A DNA stretch of 16,801 bases from Solidesulfovibrio magneticus (lineage in GTDB: Bacteria; Desulfobacterota; Desulfovibrionia; Desulfovibrionales; Desulfovibrionaceae), in assembly GCA_002482565.1 (NCBI GenBank), contig DLGG01000189.1:505-17305 (forward strand), read 5' to 3'. The notes under the pieces were generated by a model. That model ran no database searches. It worked only from the letters and a program-made list of their open reading frames with translations, and was not told the DNA's origin. Position 1 is the first letter of the stretch. Each line of letters starts with the position of its first letter. Shown in pieces: positions 1 to 7,304 of the stretch. The position numbers and the translations under genes are program-made.

Positions 1-387
1 AAGCTGGCCGAAAAGACCATGACCGCCACCCGCGAGGTGGGCGACGCCGTGCGCTCCATCCAGGCCGGAGCCCGGGCCAGCATCGAGGGCGTGGAGGGCG
101 CGGCCCGGGCCGTGGACCAGGCCACCGACCTGGCCGGCCGCTCCGGGCAGGTGCTTGGCGAGATCGTCTCCATCGTGGAGCGCTCCGCCGATCAGGTGCG
201 CTCCATCGCCACGGCCTCGGAAGAACAGTCCGCGGCCAGCGAACAGATCAACCGGGCGGTGGAGGACATCAACCGCATCTCCGACGACACGGCCCAGTCC
301 ATGGCCCGGGCCGCCGGTTCGGTGGAGGACCTCGCCGAACAAGCCGAAAGCCTCACCCGGCTGGTGGATTCCCTCAAGGCCGGCTAG
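1..387 (+). CDS. Methyl-accepting chemotaxis protein, C-terminal end (5' truncated by window)
   Basis: The frame is open from base 1, so the gene starts upstream of the window and only about 128 C-terminal residues are visible. They begin with KLAEKTMTATREVGDAV, which in chemoreceptors lies just after the conserved CheA/CheW-binding hairpin tip (normally preceded by VVADEVR). The rest is a long heptad-rich helix with few aromatic residues and the stretch IATASEEQSAASEQI, typical of the descending arm of the signalling coiled coil near the methylation region. The family passes ligand or redox signals to CheA. The sensor domain, membrane segments and tip are not visible, so ligand and topology cannot be stated. 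No CheR-docking pentapeptide is seen at the C-terminus, which ends LVDSLKAG. A terminator follows 29 nt after the stop, so this gene ends its transcription unit. Confidence 0.93.
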   Translation, partial: KLAEKTMTATREVGDAVRSIQAGARASIEGVEGAARAVDQATDLAGRSGQVLGEIVSIVERSADQVRSIATASEEQSAASEQINRAVEDINRISDDTAQSMARAAGSVEDLAEQAESLTRLVDSLKAG

Positions 388-416
388 CGCGTCATCTTCC
401 GGAATCGAACAGCATT

Positions 417-451
417 GGGAGGCGGCCTTGGGGTCGCCTCCCATTTTTCTT
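417..451 (+). terminator. Rho-independent terminator of the chemoreceptor gene
   Basis: An 8-bp perfect stem GGGAGGCG (417-424) / CGCCTCCC (435-442) encloses a 10-nt loop and is followed by ATTTTTCTT. It lies 29 nt after the chemoreceptor stop and separates that gene from upp. I see no convincing sigma-70 promoter in the remaining 135 nt before upp, so the upp promoter is unassigned. Confidence 0.88.
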
Positions 452-586
452 GACCGGACCCGGCCAAGCCGGCACAACTCCGCCGGGCGCGTCTTGCCCA
501 TGGCCTGGGAAGGCCGTTTCATGCTAGGCCCGGGAAGCGATAACGCCGATCCGGCCCCGTCCCACCCGTAACCCAGGAGCGCGTCC

Positions 587-1213
587 ATGCCCGTCACCGT
601 CGTCGACCACCCGCTGGTGCGCCACAAGCTCGGCTTGTTGCGCGAAAACAACATCAGCACGAAGAATTTCCGCGAACTAGCCAACGAAATCGGCCGGCTG
701 CTCACCTACGAAGCCACCAAGTCCCTGCCAACCGAAAAAAAGACGATCCACGGCTGGGCCGGCCCGGTGGAAGTGGACCAGCTCGTGGGCAAGAAAATCA
801 CCGTGGTGCCCATCCTGCGGGCCGGCCTTGGCATGATGGACGGCGTCGTGGACATGATCCCCGGCGTCAAGGTCAGCGTGGTCGGCATGTACCGCAACGA
901 GGAAACCCTCGAACCGGTGCGCTACTACGTCAAGCTGGCCAAGAAGATCCACAAGCGCCACGCCATGATCCTCGATCCCATGCTGGCCACCGGCGGCACG
1001 CTTGTGGCCACCATCAACCTGCTCAAGGAAGCCGGCTGCCGCCGCATCATGGGCCTGTTTTTGGTCTGCGCCCCCGAGGGCCTGGCCCGGCTGGAAAAAG
1101 AGCATCCCGACGTCGAGGTCTACACCGCCGCCATCGACGAGCGGCTCAATGAAAACGGCTACATCCTGCCCGGCCTTGGCGACGCCGGGGACAAGATTTT
1201 CGGCACCAAATAG
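587..1213 (+). CDS. upp: Uracil phosphoribosyltransferase
   Basis: Cytoplasmic enzyme of pyrimidine salvage: uracil + PRPP gives UMP + diphosphate. The 208-residue length equals that of the E. coli enzyme. The PRPP-binding loop DPMLATGGT is at residues 130-138. The substrate-loop region VPILRAGLGMMDG and the C-terminal uracil-binding segment GYILPGLGDAGDKIFGT are both intact. The N-terminus VVDHPLVRHKLGLLR is standard for the family. The ATG at 587 is supported by AGGAG at 575-579 with 7-nt spacing. The next gene, a uracil permease, begins 34 nt downstream with no terminator between, so the two form an uptake-and-salvage operon. No PyrR-type leader is recognisable upstream. Confidence 0.98.
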   Translation: MPVTVVDHPLVRHKLGLLRENNISTKNFRELANEIGRLLTYEATKSLPTEKKTIHGWAGPVEVDQLVGKKITVVPILRAGLGMMDGVVDMIPGVKVSVVGMYRNEETLEPVRYYVKLAKKIHKRHAMILDPMLATGGTLVATINLLKEAGCRRIMGLFLVCAPEGLARLEKEHPDVEVYTAAIDERLNENGYILPGLGDAGDKIFGTK

Positions 1214-1247
1214 GGGGCGCGCCCGGGCGCGGCGCAAGGAGGGAGAC

Positions 1248-2495
1248 ATGGCTTTGGACACGGGCAAGGACTACCAACTGCGGCTGCGGGATTTTCCCGT
1301 GGGCGCGCAAATGCTTTTCGTGGCCTTCGGGGCGCTGGTCCTGGTGCCGCTTTTGACGGGCCTTAATCCCAACGTGGCCCTTTTTTGCGCCGGTGTGGGC
1401 ACGCTCATTTATCAGGTGCTGACCAAGTTTCGCATTCCGATTTTTCTCGGTTCCTCGTTCGCCTTTATCGCGCCCATCATGTTTTGCGTCAAAACCTACG
1501 GCGTGCCGGCCACCCTTGGGGCCCTGGCCTGCGTGGGCCTGGCCTACGCCGGGGCGGCGGCGCTCATCAAATGGCGCGGCGTGGGCATCCTCATGAAGCT
1601 TCTGCCCACCATCGTCACCGGCCCGGTCATCATGGTCATCGGCCTCATCCTGGCTCCGGTCGGGGTGTTCATGGCCATGGGCAAGACCGGCGACGGCGCG
1701 GCCGTGCTCTATCCCCAGGCCACGGCCATGGGCGTGTCGTTTTTCTCCCTGGCCGTCACCGTGCTGGTGGCCATCCGGGGCCGGGGGCTTTTGAAGCTCG
1801 TGCCCATCCTGTGCGGCATCGGCGCGGGCTATGTGGCCAGCCTGTTTTTGGGGCTGGTCGATTTCGCCCCCGTGGCCGCCGCGCCGTGGTTCGCCATGCC
1901 GTCCTTTGTCGGGCCGGAATTCAACATCGACGCCATCCTGGTCATTGTGCCCGTGGCCATCGCCCCCATCATCGAGCATTTCGGCGGCGTCATCGCCATC
2001 GGCCAGGTGACGGGCCGCAACTACCTGGAAACCCCGGGCGTCCACCGGTCGCTCATGGGCGACGGCGTGGCCACCTTCCTGGCCGGCTGCCTGGGCGGAC
2101 CGCCGCTGACCACCTACGCCGAAGTCACGGGCGCGGTGTCGCTGATCAAGATTTATAATCCGGCGCTGATGACCTGGGCTGCGGTCACAGCCATTTGCCT
2201 GGCCTTTATCGGCAAGCTCGGGGCGCTGCTCCAAACCATCCCCACCCCGGTCATGGGCGGCATCATGCTGCTTTTATTCGGGGCCATCATGGTGGTCGGC
2301 CTCAACTCCCTGGTGCGCGAGGGGGCCGATCTCATGGAGCCGCGCAACATGGCCATCGTGGCCCTGGTCATCGTCCTTGGCATGGGCAAGATGGCCTTTT
2401 CCTTCGGCGGCATCCATCTGGAAGGCATCGGCCTGGCCGGCGTGGTCGGCGTGGTCTTAAACGCCGTGCTGCCGCGAACCGCCAAGGACGCCTGA
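1248..2495 (+). CDS. uraA: Uracil permease, NCS2 family (UraA type)
   Basis: Inner-membrane uracil:proton symporter of the NCS2 (nucleobase-ascorbate transporter) family, 415 residues, about 14 hydrophobic segments. The N-terminal signature FGALVLVPLLTGLNPNVALF is present. So are the two substrate-site elements: EHFGG (Glu243) and PPLTTYAEVTGAV (Glu292). Their 49-residue spacing equals that of the two essential glutamates of E. coli UraA (Glu241, Glu290). The histidine two residues beyond the EH pair in E. coli (His245) is Gly247 here, a small departure in the binding loop. The ATG at 1248 is preceded by AAGGAGGGAG (1236-1245); the frame is open further upstream inside upp but the Shine-Dalgarno fixes the start. 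Co-transcription with upp makes uracil the likely substrate; xanthine transport is less likely. Confidence 0.95.
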   Translation: MALDTGKDYQLRLRDFPVGAQMLFVAFGALVLVPLLTGLNPNVALFCAGVGTLIYQVLTKFRIPIFLGSSFAFIAPIMFCVKTYGVPATLGALACVGLAYAGAAALIKWRGVGILMKLLPTIVTGPVIMVIGLILAPVGVFMAMGKTGDGAAVLYPQATAMGVSFFSLAVTVLVAIRGRGLLKLVPILCGIGAGYVASLFLGLVDFAPVAAAPWFAMPSFVGPEFNIDAILVIVPVAIAPIIEHFGGVIAIGQVTGRNYLETPGVHRSLMGDGVATFLAGCLGGPPLTTYAEVTGAVSLIKIYNPALMTWAAVTAICLAFIGKLGALLQTIPTPVMGGIMLLLFGAIMVVGLNSLVREGADLMEPRNMAIVALVIVLGMGKMAFSFGGIHLEGIGLAGVVGVVLNAVLPRTAKDA

Positions 2496-2643
2496 GCCGG
2501 GTCGTCGCCAGGCCGGCGAGGCGGCTTCGTCACTCGGCCCGGCGGCCGTATTCATGGCTTTGCCGTGCCGTCGCCGGCGAGCGCAGGGCAGGGGAGGCCT
2601 CCATGTCCCCGCTTCGGGCCCCTTGAGGCCTGGGCAATGCCAC

Positions 2644-2680
2644 AAAAACGCGCCCCGGAAGTTTCCGGGGCGCGTTTTTT
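2644..2680 (+). terminator. Strong, probably bidirectional terminator after uraA
   Basis: A17-bp inverted repeat pairs 2644-2660 with 2663-2679. The GC core is CGCGCCCCGG, flanked by AAAAA on the left and TTTTTT on the right, so it can work in both directions. It lies 148 nt after uraA and closes the salvage operon. The intervening stretch 2496-2643 holds nothing else I can support. Confidence 0.93.
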
Positions 2681-2692
2681 GGTGGCGCAAAG

Positions 2693-2708
2693 TGGCACGG
2701 AGGTTGCT
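2693..2708 (+). promoter_or_regulatory. Sigma-54 (RpoN) -24/-12 promoter of the 33-codon ORF
   Basis: The sequence TGGCACG-GAGG-TTGCT matches the sigma-54 consensus TGGCACG-N4-TTGCW at every defined position, with GG (2694-2695) and GC (2706-2707) exactly 10 nt apart. Transcription would start near 2718-2720, about 20 nt before the small ORF. The promoter begins 13 nt beyond the uraA terminator. Sigma-54 promoters need an AAA+ enhancer-binding protein. No clear upstream activator palindrome is seen, and the activator would be encoded outside the window. Confidence 0.82.
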
Positions 2709-2737
2709 GCTTGAATCGGCAATCGGAGGGTATACCC

Positions 2738-2839
2738 ATGTTTGTCGAAAAGCTTGTCCTGGTTTCCCTGGTGGTTGCCTGTTGCTTTGCGCTGTCGCGC
2801 CTGGCCGACGCCGTGATCAAACCCCGGATTGCCGATTAA
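2738..2839 (+). CDS. Small hydrophobic protein of 33 residues, sigma-54-driven
   Basis: This short ORF begins MFVEKLVLVSLVVACC and ends VIKPRIAD. Residues 5-18 form one hydrophobic stretch long enough to sit in or span a membrane. A short charged segment with Arg, Asp and Lys follows. The ORF is preceded by CGGAGGG (2724-2730) with 7-nt spacing, one of the strongest Shine-Dalgarno matches in the window. It lies between a perfect -24/-12 promoter and a perfect terminator hairpin, giving a predicted transcript of about 205 nt. I do not recognise the protein family. It could be a small membrane regulatory peptide; alternatively the transcript could be a regulatory RNA that also carries this ORF. 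The evidence for translation is the ribosome site and context, not homology. Confidence 0.7.
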   Translation: MFVEKLVLVSLVVACCFALSRLADAVIKPRIAD

Positions 2840-2890
2840 CGAAATAAGAAAGTGAAACGCCAGGCCGTGCGCCGGGCCGCCAGACTGCTC

Positions 2891-2926
2891 GCGAAACCGC
2901 CCCCAGGGGGCGGTTTCGCTTTTTTT
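2891..2926 (+). terminator. Terminator of the small sigma-54 unit
   Basis: A perfect 14-bp stem GCGAAACCGCCCCC (2891-2904) / GGGGGCGGTTTCGC (2906-2919) flanks a single A and is followed by seven T (2920-2926). In practice the innermost pairs open to form the loop. It lies 51 nt after the small ORF and insulates it from the gene at 2981. Confidence 0.95.
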
Positions 2927-2980
2927 GCCCCGCCCGCCCAAGGGCATTGCCTGGGAAAATAAATTCCCTATAAGGAAAGA

Positions 2981-5209
2981 ATGAAACACGGGACCCACGG
3001 CTCCGACCGACTTCGCCACGCTGGCCGCTGCTTTCTGGCTCTGGGGGCCGTCCTGGCCCTGTGCCTGGCCGCCGCCGCCGCCAGCGCGGCCACTTGGTAC
3101 GTGGACGCCGCCGTGGTTTCCAGCGGCAACGGCGCGTCCTGGGCCACGGCCTTCAAAACCATCCAGGCCGGCCTTAATGCCGCCGCGTCAGGCGACACCG
3201 TGGAAGTGGCCGGCGGGACCTATGCCGAATCCCTGGCCACGGTCACCGCAGGCGTCACCGTGGTCGGCAGCGAGACCGCAGGCAAAAACGGGACGGTGCG
3301 GGTGCTCGGCCCGGTCGACTCGGTCGTGCTGACCTCGGCTCATCAGACCGTCTGGCGGCGGCTGACCTTCGACGGATCGCAAAACATCGCCGCTTACTAC
3401 ACGGTTTCCATCTCCGGCGGCGCGCCCACCTTTGACCAGTGCGTCATCGGCCCGGGCCAGAAGCTGCTTAACGTCGGCACGGGCGGCGCGACTTTTTCGC
3501 GCACCACCATTCAGGAAGCCCGCCGGGGCAACCGGTCGTACTCCGCCGTCATCCAGCTCAACGCCGGAACCGGCGCGCCCATCGTCTTTGACTACTGCCT
3601 GCTTGGCGACATGGAGTACGGCTACATCAACGTCGTGACCGCCTCGCGAGTCGATTTCAACAACTGCCTCCTGGCCGGATTTTGGGGCGACGTGCTGTAC
3701 CTCAACTCGTCCAGCGACTATGTCGCCACCGTGCCGGACGGGGTTCATCTGAGCAACTGTCTGGCCCTGGGCAACGGCTTTGCCGCCAATGCGGTGATCG
3801 AAAATCAAAGCGCGGTCGCCCCGGTGACCCTGACCAACTGCCTCATCCAGGACAAGGCCCCGGTGGATATGACCGGCGTCAAGTACATCGGCGCCGTCAC
3901 CGAAGTTGCCCCCTTGACTCCCGGGTCGCCCATGCTCACCCACGGCCGTCGGCCGGCGCTGCTCAATCTCGGCATCGACGACGCCGTCAACGTCGGTTTT
4001 TTCGCCCAGCTGGCCGCCCTGGCCAACAACAGCTACGGCATGAAAATGACCTCGGCCGTGGACGCCGCCGACGCGACCTCCGGCGACTGGTCCACGCTGC
4101 AGCCCCTGGTCAACGCCGGCCACGAAGTGGCCGCCCACAGCGCACGGCATGTCTATTTGCCCGAAAACAAGCTGATGAAGCTCACCTATTCGGGGTCGGG
4201 CACGAGCGCCGCCGTCACCATCAGCGGCGGCGGCCCGGGGACGCCGGCCACCTCGCTGGCGGTTTCCGCCGTCGGCGATCCTGTCGCCAACTTCAGCCTG
4301 AACCTGAGCGCTGCCGCAACCGACACCATCGGCGAGGTTTGCACTGCGATCAACGCCAAGTCCGGTTTCAACTGCGAGCTGATCACCATCTCGGGCACCA
4401 CCTACACCAGCGCCCCGGTGCTGGCCCGGGATCTGGCCCAGGTGGCCGGCGTATCCATTCAAAACGTCACGGCGAACCTGCTGCGCGACGACGCCCAGTT
4501 TTTCGCTGATGAAATCACCGCGCCCAAGGCAACCATCGAGGCCAATCTCTCCGCCGGCGGCGGCTCCTATGTCTGCAAGAGCTTCGTCTATCCCTTCCTT
4601 GGCGAGGACGCGACGGTGCGGGCCGCCGTGGCCGGGGCCGGCTACAGTGCCGCCCGCAGCGGCTACAACGGTTCCAGCGCCATGGGCGGCTTCTATTCCG
4701 GGACCACGCCGGGCGGCTACGACGCCCTTGACATCTGGGCCGTGCAGCCGGGGACCGTCTTCGGGCGCAACCTCGACGCCACGACCTTGGCCCGCCGGGT
4801 TTCGGCCTTTTTGGAATGGGCCAAATTCAACGGCGCGGCGATCTCGCTTTTCAGCCACGGGGCCAATGAATACTCCCTGTCCGAGTGGTCGGCGCTGCTG
4901 GCGCTTATCGCCGCCGACCAGGACATCACCGTGGCCACCCTGGCCGACATTCAGGCTTATCTGGCGGCCAACGCCCAATCCGCCGCGAACTTCGTCTATA
5001 CGCGTACGGTCTGGCCCGACGTGGCCGACTATCGGCCTCTGGCCGACTCGCCGCTTCTGGCCGCCGGCGCGGCCTACGCCACGGCCAAGACCGATTTCGG
5101 CGGCCAGGTCGTGGCGGCCGGGACCATCCCCTCGGTTGGCCTCTACCAGTGCGCCTCTGCCACGACCGGCTTTTCGCCGGGTGTCTTCCTGCCTTTGCTG
5201 CTGCAGTGA
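2981..5209 (+). CDS. Secreted right-handed beta-helix protein with a nested NodB-type polysaccharide deacetylase domain
   Basis: 742 residues. An N-terminal signal peptide has a hydrophobic core around FLALGAVLALCLAAAAASA and probable cleavage near residues 36-38. Residues about 38-310 have the parallel beta-helix pattern, opening with TWYVDAA..GNGASWATAFKTIQ and GDTVEVAGGTY, then short repeats such as LTNCLI. Residues about 325-660 form a NodB-like domain: motif 1 GIDDA (Asp333, Asp334) and motif 2 HSARH (His386, His390) supply the metal ligands, and SHGANE near 627 fits a late motif. About 100 residues rich in Ser/Thr/Gly/Ala are inserted after motif 2. Residues about 675-725 (DYRPLADSPLLAAG...TDFGG...VGLYQ) look like the closing rung of a beta-helix, so the deacetylase appears inserted in it. 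AAGGA (2972-2976) precedes the ATG. A terminator follows, so it is monocistronic. Likely role: binding and de-N-acetylating an extracellular glycan, perhaps that of the downstream operon; substrate is inferred. Confidence 0.8.
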   Translation: MKHGTHGSDRLRHAGRCFLALGAVLALCLAAAAASAATWYVDAAVVSSGNGASWATAFKTIQAGLNAAASGDTVEVAGGTYAESLATVTAGVTVVGSETAGKNGTVRVLGPVDSVVLTSAHQTVWRRLTFDGSQNIAAYYTVSISGGAPTFDQCVIGPGQKLLNVGTGGATFSRTTIQEARRGNRSYSAVIQLNAGTGAPIVFDYCLLGDMEYGYINVVTASRVDFNNCLLAGFWGDVLYLNSSSDYVATVPDGVHLSNCLALGNGFAANAVIENQSAVAPVTLTNCLIQDKAPVDMTGVKYIGAVTEVAPLTPGSPMLTHGRRPALLNLGIDDAVNVGFFAQLAALANNSYGMKMTSAVDAADATSGDWSTLQPLVNAGHEVAAHSARHVYLPENKLMKLTYSGSGTSAAVTISGGGPGTPATSLAVSAVGDPVANFSLNLSAAATDTIGEVCTAINAKSGFNCELITISGTTYTSAPVLARDLAQVAGVSIQNVTANLLRDDAQFFADEITAPKATIEANLSAGGGSYVCKSFVYPFLGEDATVRAAVAGAGYSAARSGYNGSSAMGGFYSGTTPGGYDALDIWAVQPGTVFGRNLDATTLARRVSAFLEWAKFNGAAISLFSHGANEYSLSEWSALLALIAADQDITVATLADIQAYLAANAQSAANFVYTRTVWPDVADYRPLADSPLLAAGAAYATAKTDFGGQVVAAGTIPSVGLYQCASATTGFSPGVFLPLLLQ

Positions 5210-5296
5210 TCCCGGAGCGCGACGCGGTTTCCTGTCTGCGGCGAATGCAACTTCGCTGCAGTATTCATTGCAACGACTTGATTTTGTCCCTGGGAG

Positions 5297-5323
5297 AGCC
5301 CGGCACTGCCGGGCTTTTTCTTT
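5297..5323 (+). terminator. Terminator of the beta-helix/deacetylase gene
   Basis: An 8-bp stem AGCCCGGC (5297-5304) / GCCGGGCT (5308-5315) with a 3-nt loop is followed by TTTTTCTTT. It lies 87 nt after the stop and separates this gene from the operon that begins at 5590. Confidence 0.9.
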
Positions 5324-5338
5324 GGCGTCGCTTTTGCA
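5323..5338 (+). promoter_or_regulatory. Candidate sigma-54 promoter of the exopolysaccharide operon
   Basis: TGGC (5323-5326) and TTGCA (5334-5338) place GG (5324-5325) and GC (5336-5337) exactly 10 nt apart, as sigma-54 requires. The three positions after TGGC do not match the consensus ACG, so it is weaker than the site at 2693. A start near 5349 would give a leader of about 240 nt before the first gene. It directly abuts the preceding terminator. It could be a chance match. Confidence 0.4.
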
Positions 5339-5349
5339 TTATTGAGGCG

Positions 5350-5589
5350 TCGACTGACGAGACAGCCGTCGGAGTCGGTCGGTGTGCTCCGTAAAAGTGA
5401 ATTTTTTTAGTAGGATAACCGGCCGCCCGAAGCTGGCTGGAAGGCCTCTGCCGTAGGCAAGCCCGATGCCGCCGCCGGCTGATCGTCGCAGATTGTAACA
5501 AAGTAAAACGCCGCGCCGGCGACTGTGCCCGGAGAGCGGTTCGGCCGGAACCAATATATCGACACTGTGCAGCTTTGGAGGTCGCATCC
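5350..5589 (+). other. Gene-free leader region upstream of the exopolysaccharide operon
   Basis: The 380 nt between the stop at 5209 and the ATG at 5590 hold no convincing gene. After the terminator and candidate promoter there is an AT-rich patch (5393-5417), unusual in this GC-rich sequence. Small hairpins follow: GCCT/AGGC (5444-5458) and CGCCG/CGGCG (5509-5521). A short palindrome GGTTC (5538-5542) / GAACC (5548-5552) sits immediately before an AATATATC box (5553-5560). The last pair could be an operator over a sigma-70 -10 element, but no good -35 is seen. I could not match the region to a known riboswitch, including the cyclic-di-GMP classes. Confidence 0.4.
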
Positions 5590-7260
5590 ATGACGGAAGT
5601 ATTCCCCAGACAAAAACCTGATCGACGCTTCCTGCCGGACATACCTTCAAAGCAACACACGCGGCGTCTTTCGGGGCCACGTTATTTCTCCCAGGGACAA
5701 GCCGACATTTACAGCGCCGATGGCAAGTATCGCTATACCTCCGGCCGGACCGTGGACATTTCCGAGGGCGGCATGTTGCTTGTGCCGGACAAGCCGCTTC
5801 GGGTCGGCGACAAAGCCGTCCTACGCTTTTTTTTGAGTGCCGGCACCATGCCCGAGGGCTTTGAGTCCTTCGTCAAACTGCCGGCCCGGGTGGTGCGGGT
5901 GGATTCGGCTTCGGGCCATGTCGGCTTCGAGTTCGTCAATCCGCTTTCGCAGTATCTGCGCCGCAAACGCTGGCGCTATTTCGAGACGGGCTCGCTTTTG
6001 GGCATCTTGCTGGCCCTGATCGGGGTGTGGTTCATCAAGAAGGAGAGCATCTTTTATTTCTGGTTCGACGTGCCGGTCTTTCTCTACGGCTTGTGCGCCA
6101 TCTTCTATCTGCTCTCGCGGTTTTTCTTCGCCGCCCTCTACCGGCCCTACAAGATCACGCCGGGATACCAGCCCAGCGTCACCATCGTCATCCCCTGCTT
6201 CAATGAGGAAGAGTGGATTGAAAAGACCATCCACGGCTGCCTCAACCAGCTCTATCCCGAGGAACTGCTGGAAGTCATCGTGGTGGACGACGGCAGTTCG
6301 GACAATTCCGTGGCCGTGGCCCGGGCCGTGCGCGACAAGATCTACGACGAAGCCGGCGACCGGCTCGTCGTCCACGCCTTCCCGGAAAACCGGGGAAAAC
6401 GCCATGCCCTGGCCGCCGGCGCCCGCATGGCCAAGGGCGAACTGGTGCTCTTCGTCGATTCCGACAGTTTTCTCCAGCCCGACGCCGTGCTGCACGTGGT
6501 CCAGCCCTTTCACGATCCCCGCATCGGCGGCGCGGCCGGCCGTTGCGAAGTGGAAAACAAGTGGACCAACGTGCTCACGCGAATGCAGGCCGTGCGCTAC
6601 TTCATCGGCTTTCGCATCTTCAAGGCGGCCGAGAGCATCTTCGACGTGGTCACCTGCCTGTCCGGCCCCCTGGCCTGCTACCGCCGGACCGTGCTCATGC
6701 GCTACCTCGACGCCTGGGAGAGCCAGACTTTCCTGGGGCGGCCGGCCACCTTCGGCGATGACCGCAGCCTGACCAACTTTGTCCTAGGCAGCCACTACGC
6801 CGTCTACCAGCACACCGCCGTGTGCAACACCATCGTGCCTTCCACCTACGGCAAGTTTTTCACCCAGCAGATGCGCTGGAAGCGTTCCTGGCTGCGCGAG
6901 AGCCTGCGGGCCTGCAAGTTCATGTGGCTCAAGGAACCCTTCATGGCCATTTCCTTCTATCTGGGCCTCGTCCTGCCGGTCATGGCCCCGGTGGTGGTGC
7001 TGCGGGCCTTTGTCTTCATGCCCGCCGCCTACGGCATCTGGCCCACCATGTACCTGGCCGGCGTGCTCCTCATGAGCATCCTCATGTGCACGTCCTATCT
7101 GCTGCTCAAGCGGTCCAATCTGTGGCTTTACGGCGTGCCGTTCTGCTTTTTCTACCTCTTCGTGCTCCTGTGGCAGATCGTCTGGGCCCTGCTCACCTTC
7201 TGGAAGTCGGAGTGGGGCACACGGGCGTCCAAGTACGACAAGTCAACGGCCATGGGCTAG
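5590..7260 (+). CDS. Inner-membrane family 2 glycosyltransferase with N-terminal PilZ domain (polysaccharide synthase)
   Basis: 556 residues. Residues about 20-125 form a PilZ-like domain with the DxSxxG motif DISEGG (56-61); upstream lie R25, R26 and R31, giving RxxxxR rather than the canonical RxxxR of cyclic-di-GMP receptors. Two membrane helices (about 131-178) lead into a GT2 domain with all processive-synthase motifs: DDG (233-235), DSD (290-292), SGPLACYRR, GDDR (389-392) and QQMRW (426-430). Four hydrophobic segments follow (about 450-540). The SGP and GDDRSLTN motifs most resemble hyaluronan, NodC chitin-oligomer and PNAG synthases. It would polymerise a nucleotide-sugar at the cytoplasmic face and extrude the chain. 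PilZ is N-terminal here; in cellulose synthase BcsA it is C-terminal. ATG 5590 is chosen over TTG 5575 because GGAGG (5577-5581) sits 8 nt before it. First gene of the operon; 44 nt separate it from the next. Confidence 0.9.
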   Translation: MTEVFPRQKPDRRFLPDIPSKQHTRRLSGPRYFSQGQADIYSADGKYRYTSGRTVDISEGGMLLVPDKPLRVGDKAVLRFFLSAGTMPEGFESFVKLPARVVRVDSASGHVGFEFVNPLSQYLRRKRWRYFETGSLLGILLALIGVWFIKKESIFYFWFDVPVFLYGLCAIFYLLSRFFFAALYRPYKITPGYQPSVTIVIPCFNEEEWIEKTIHGCLNQLYPEELLEVIVVDDGSSDNSVAVARAVRDKIYDEAGDRLVVHAFPENRGKRHALAAGARMAKGELVLFVDSDSFLQPDAVLHVVQPFHDPRIGGAAGRCEVENKWTNVLTRMQAVRYFIGFRIFKAAESIFDVVTCLSGPLACYRRTVLMRYLDAWESQTFLGRPATFGDDRSLTNFVLGSHYAVYQHTAVCNTIVPSTYGKFFTQQMRWKRSWLRESLRACKFMWLKEPFMAISFYLGLVLPVMAPVVVLRAFVFMPAAYGIWPTMYLAGVLLMSILMCTSYLLLKRSNLWLYGVPFCFFYLFVLLWQIVWALLTFWKSEWGTRASKYDKSTAMG

Positions 7261-7304
7261 CCGCCCCGGACAAGGCAACAATCCACAGACACGGGACGTA
7301 CGCC

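Noticed and set aside
2603..2626. Seven-codon ORF MSPLRAP with GGGGAGG upstream, between uraA and its terminator
   Set aside because: Too short to support; no downstream gene for it to control before the terminator.
2947..2974. Sigma-70-like promoter TTGCCT-16 nt-TATAAG before the beta-helix gene, overlapping a GGGAA/TTCCC palindrome
   Set aside because: The start site would fall on the ATG at 2981 and the -10 box overlaps the Shine-Dalgarno, so it would require leaderless translation despite a good ribosome site.
5508..5540. GCGCCGGCGACTGTGCCCGG, vaguely like part of a cobalamin riboswitch
   Set aside because: The rest of the conserved core is absent, and the downstream genes have no link to cobalamin.
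5575..5589. TTG start 15 nt before the chosen start of the synthase gene
   Set aside because: The GGAGG at 5577-5581 lies inside that extension and is ideally placed for the ATG at 5590.
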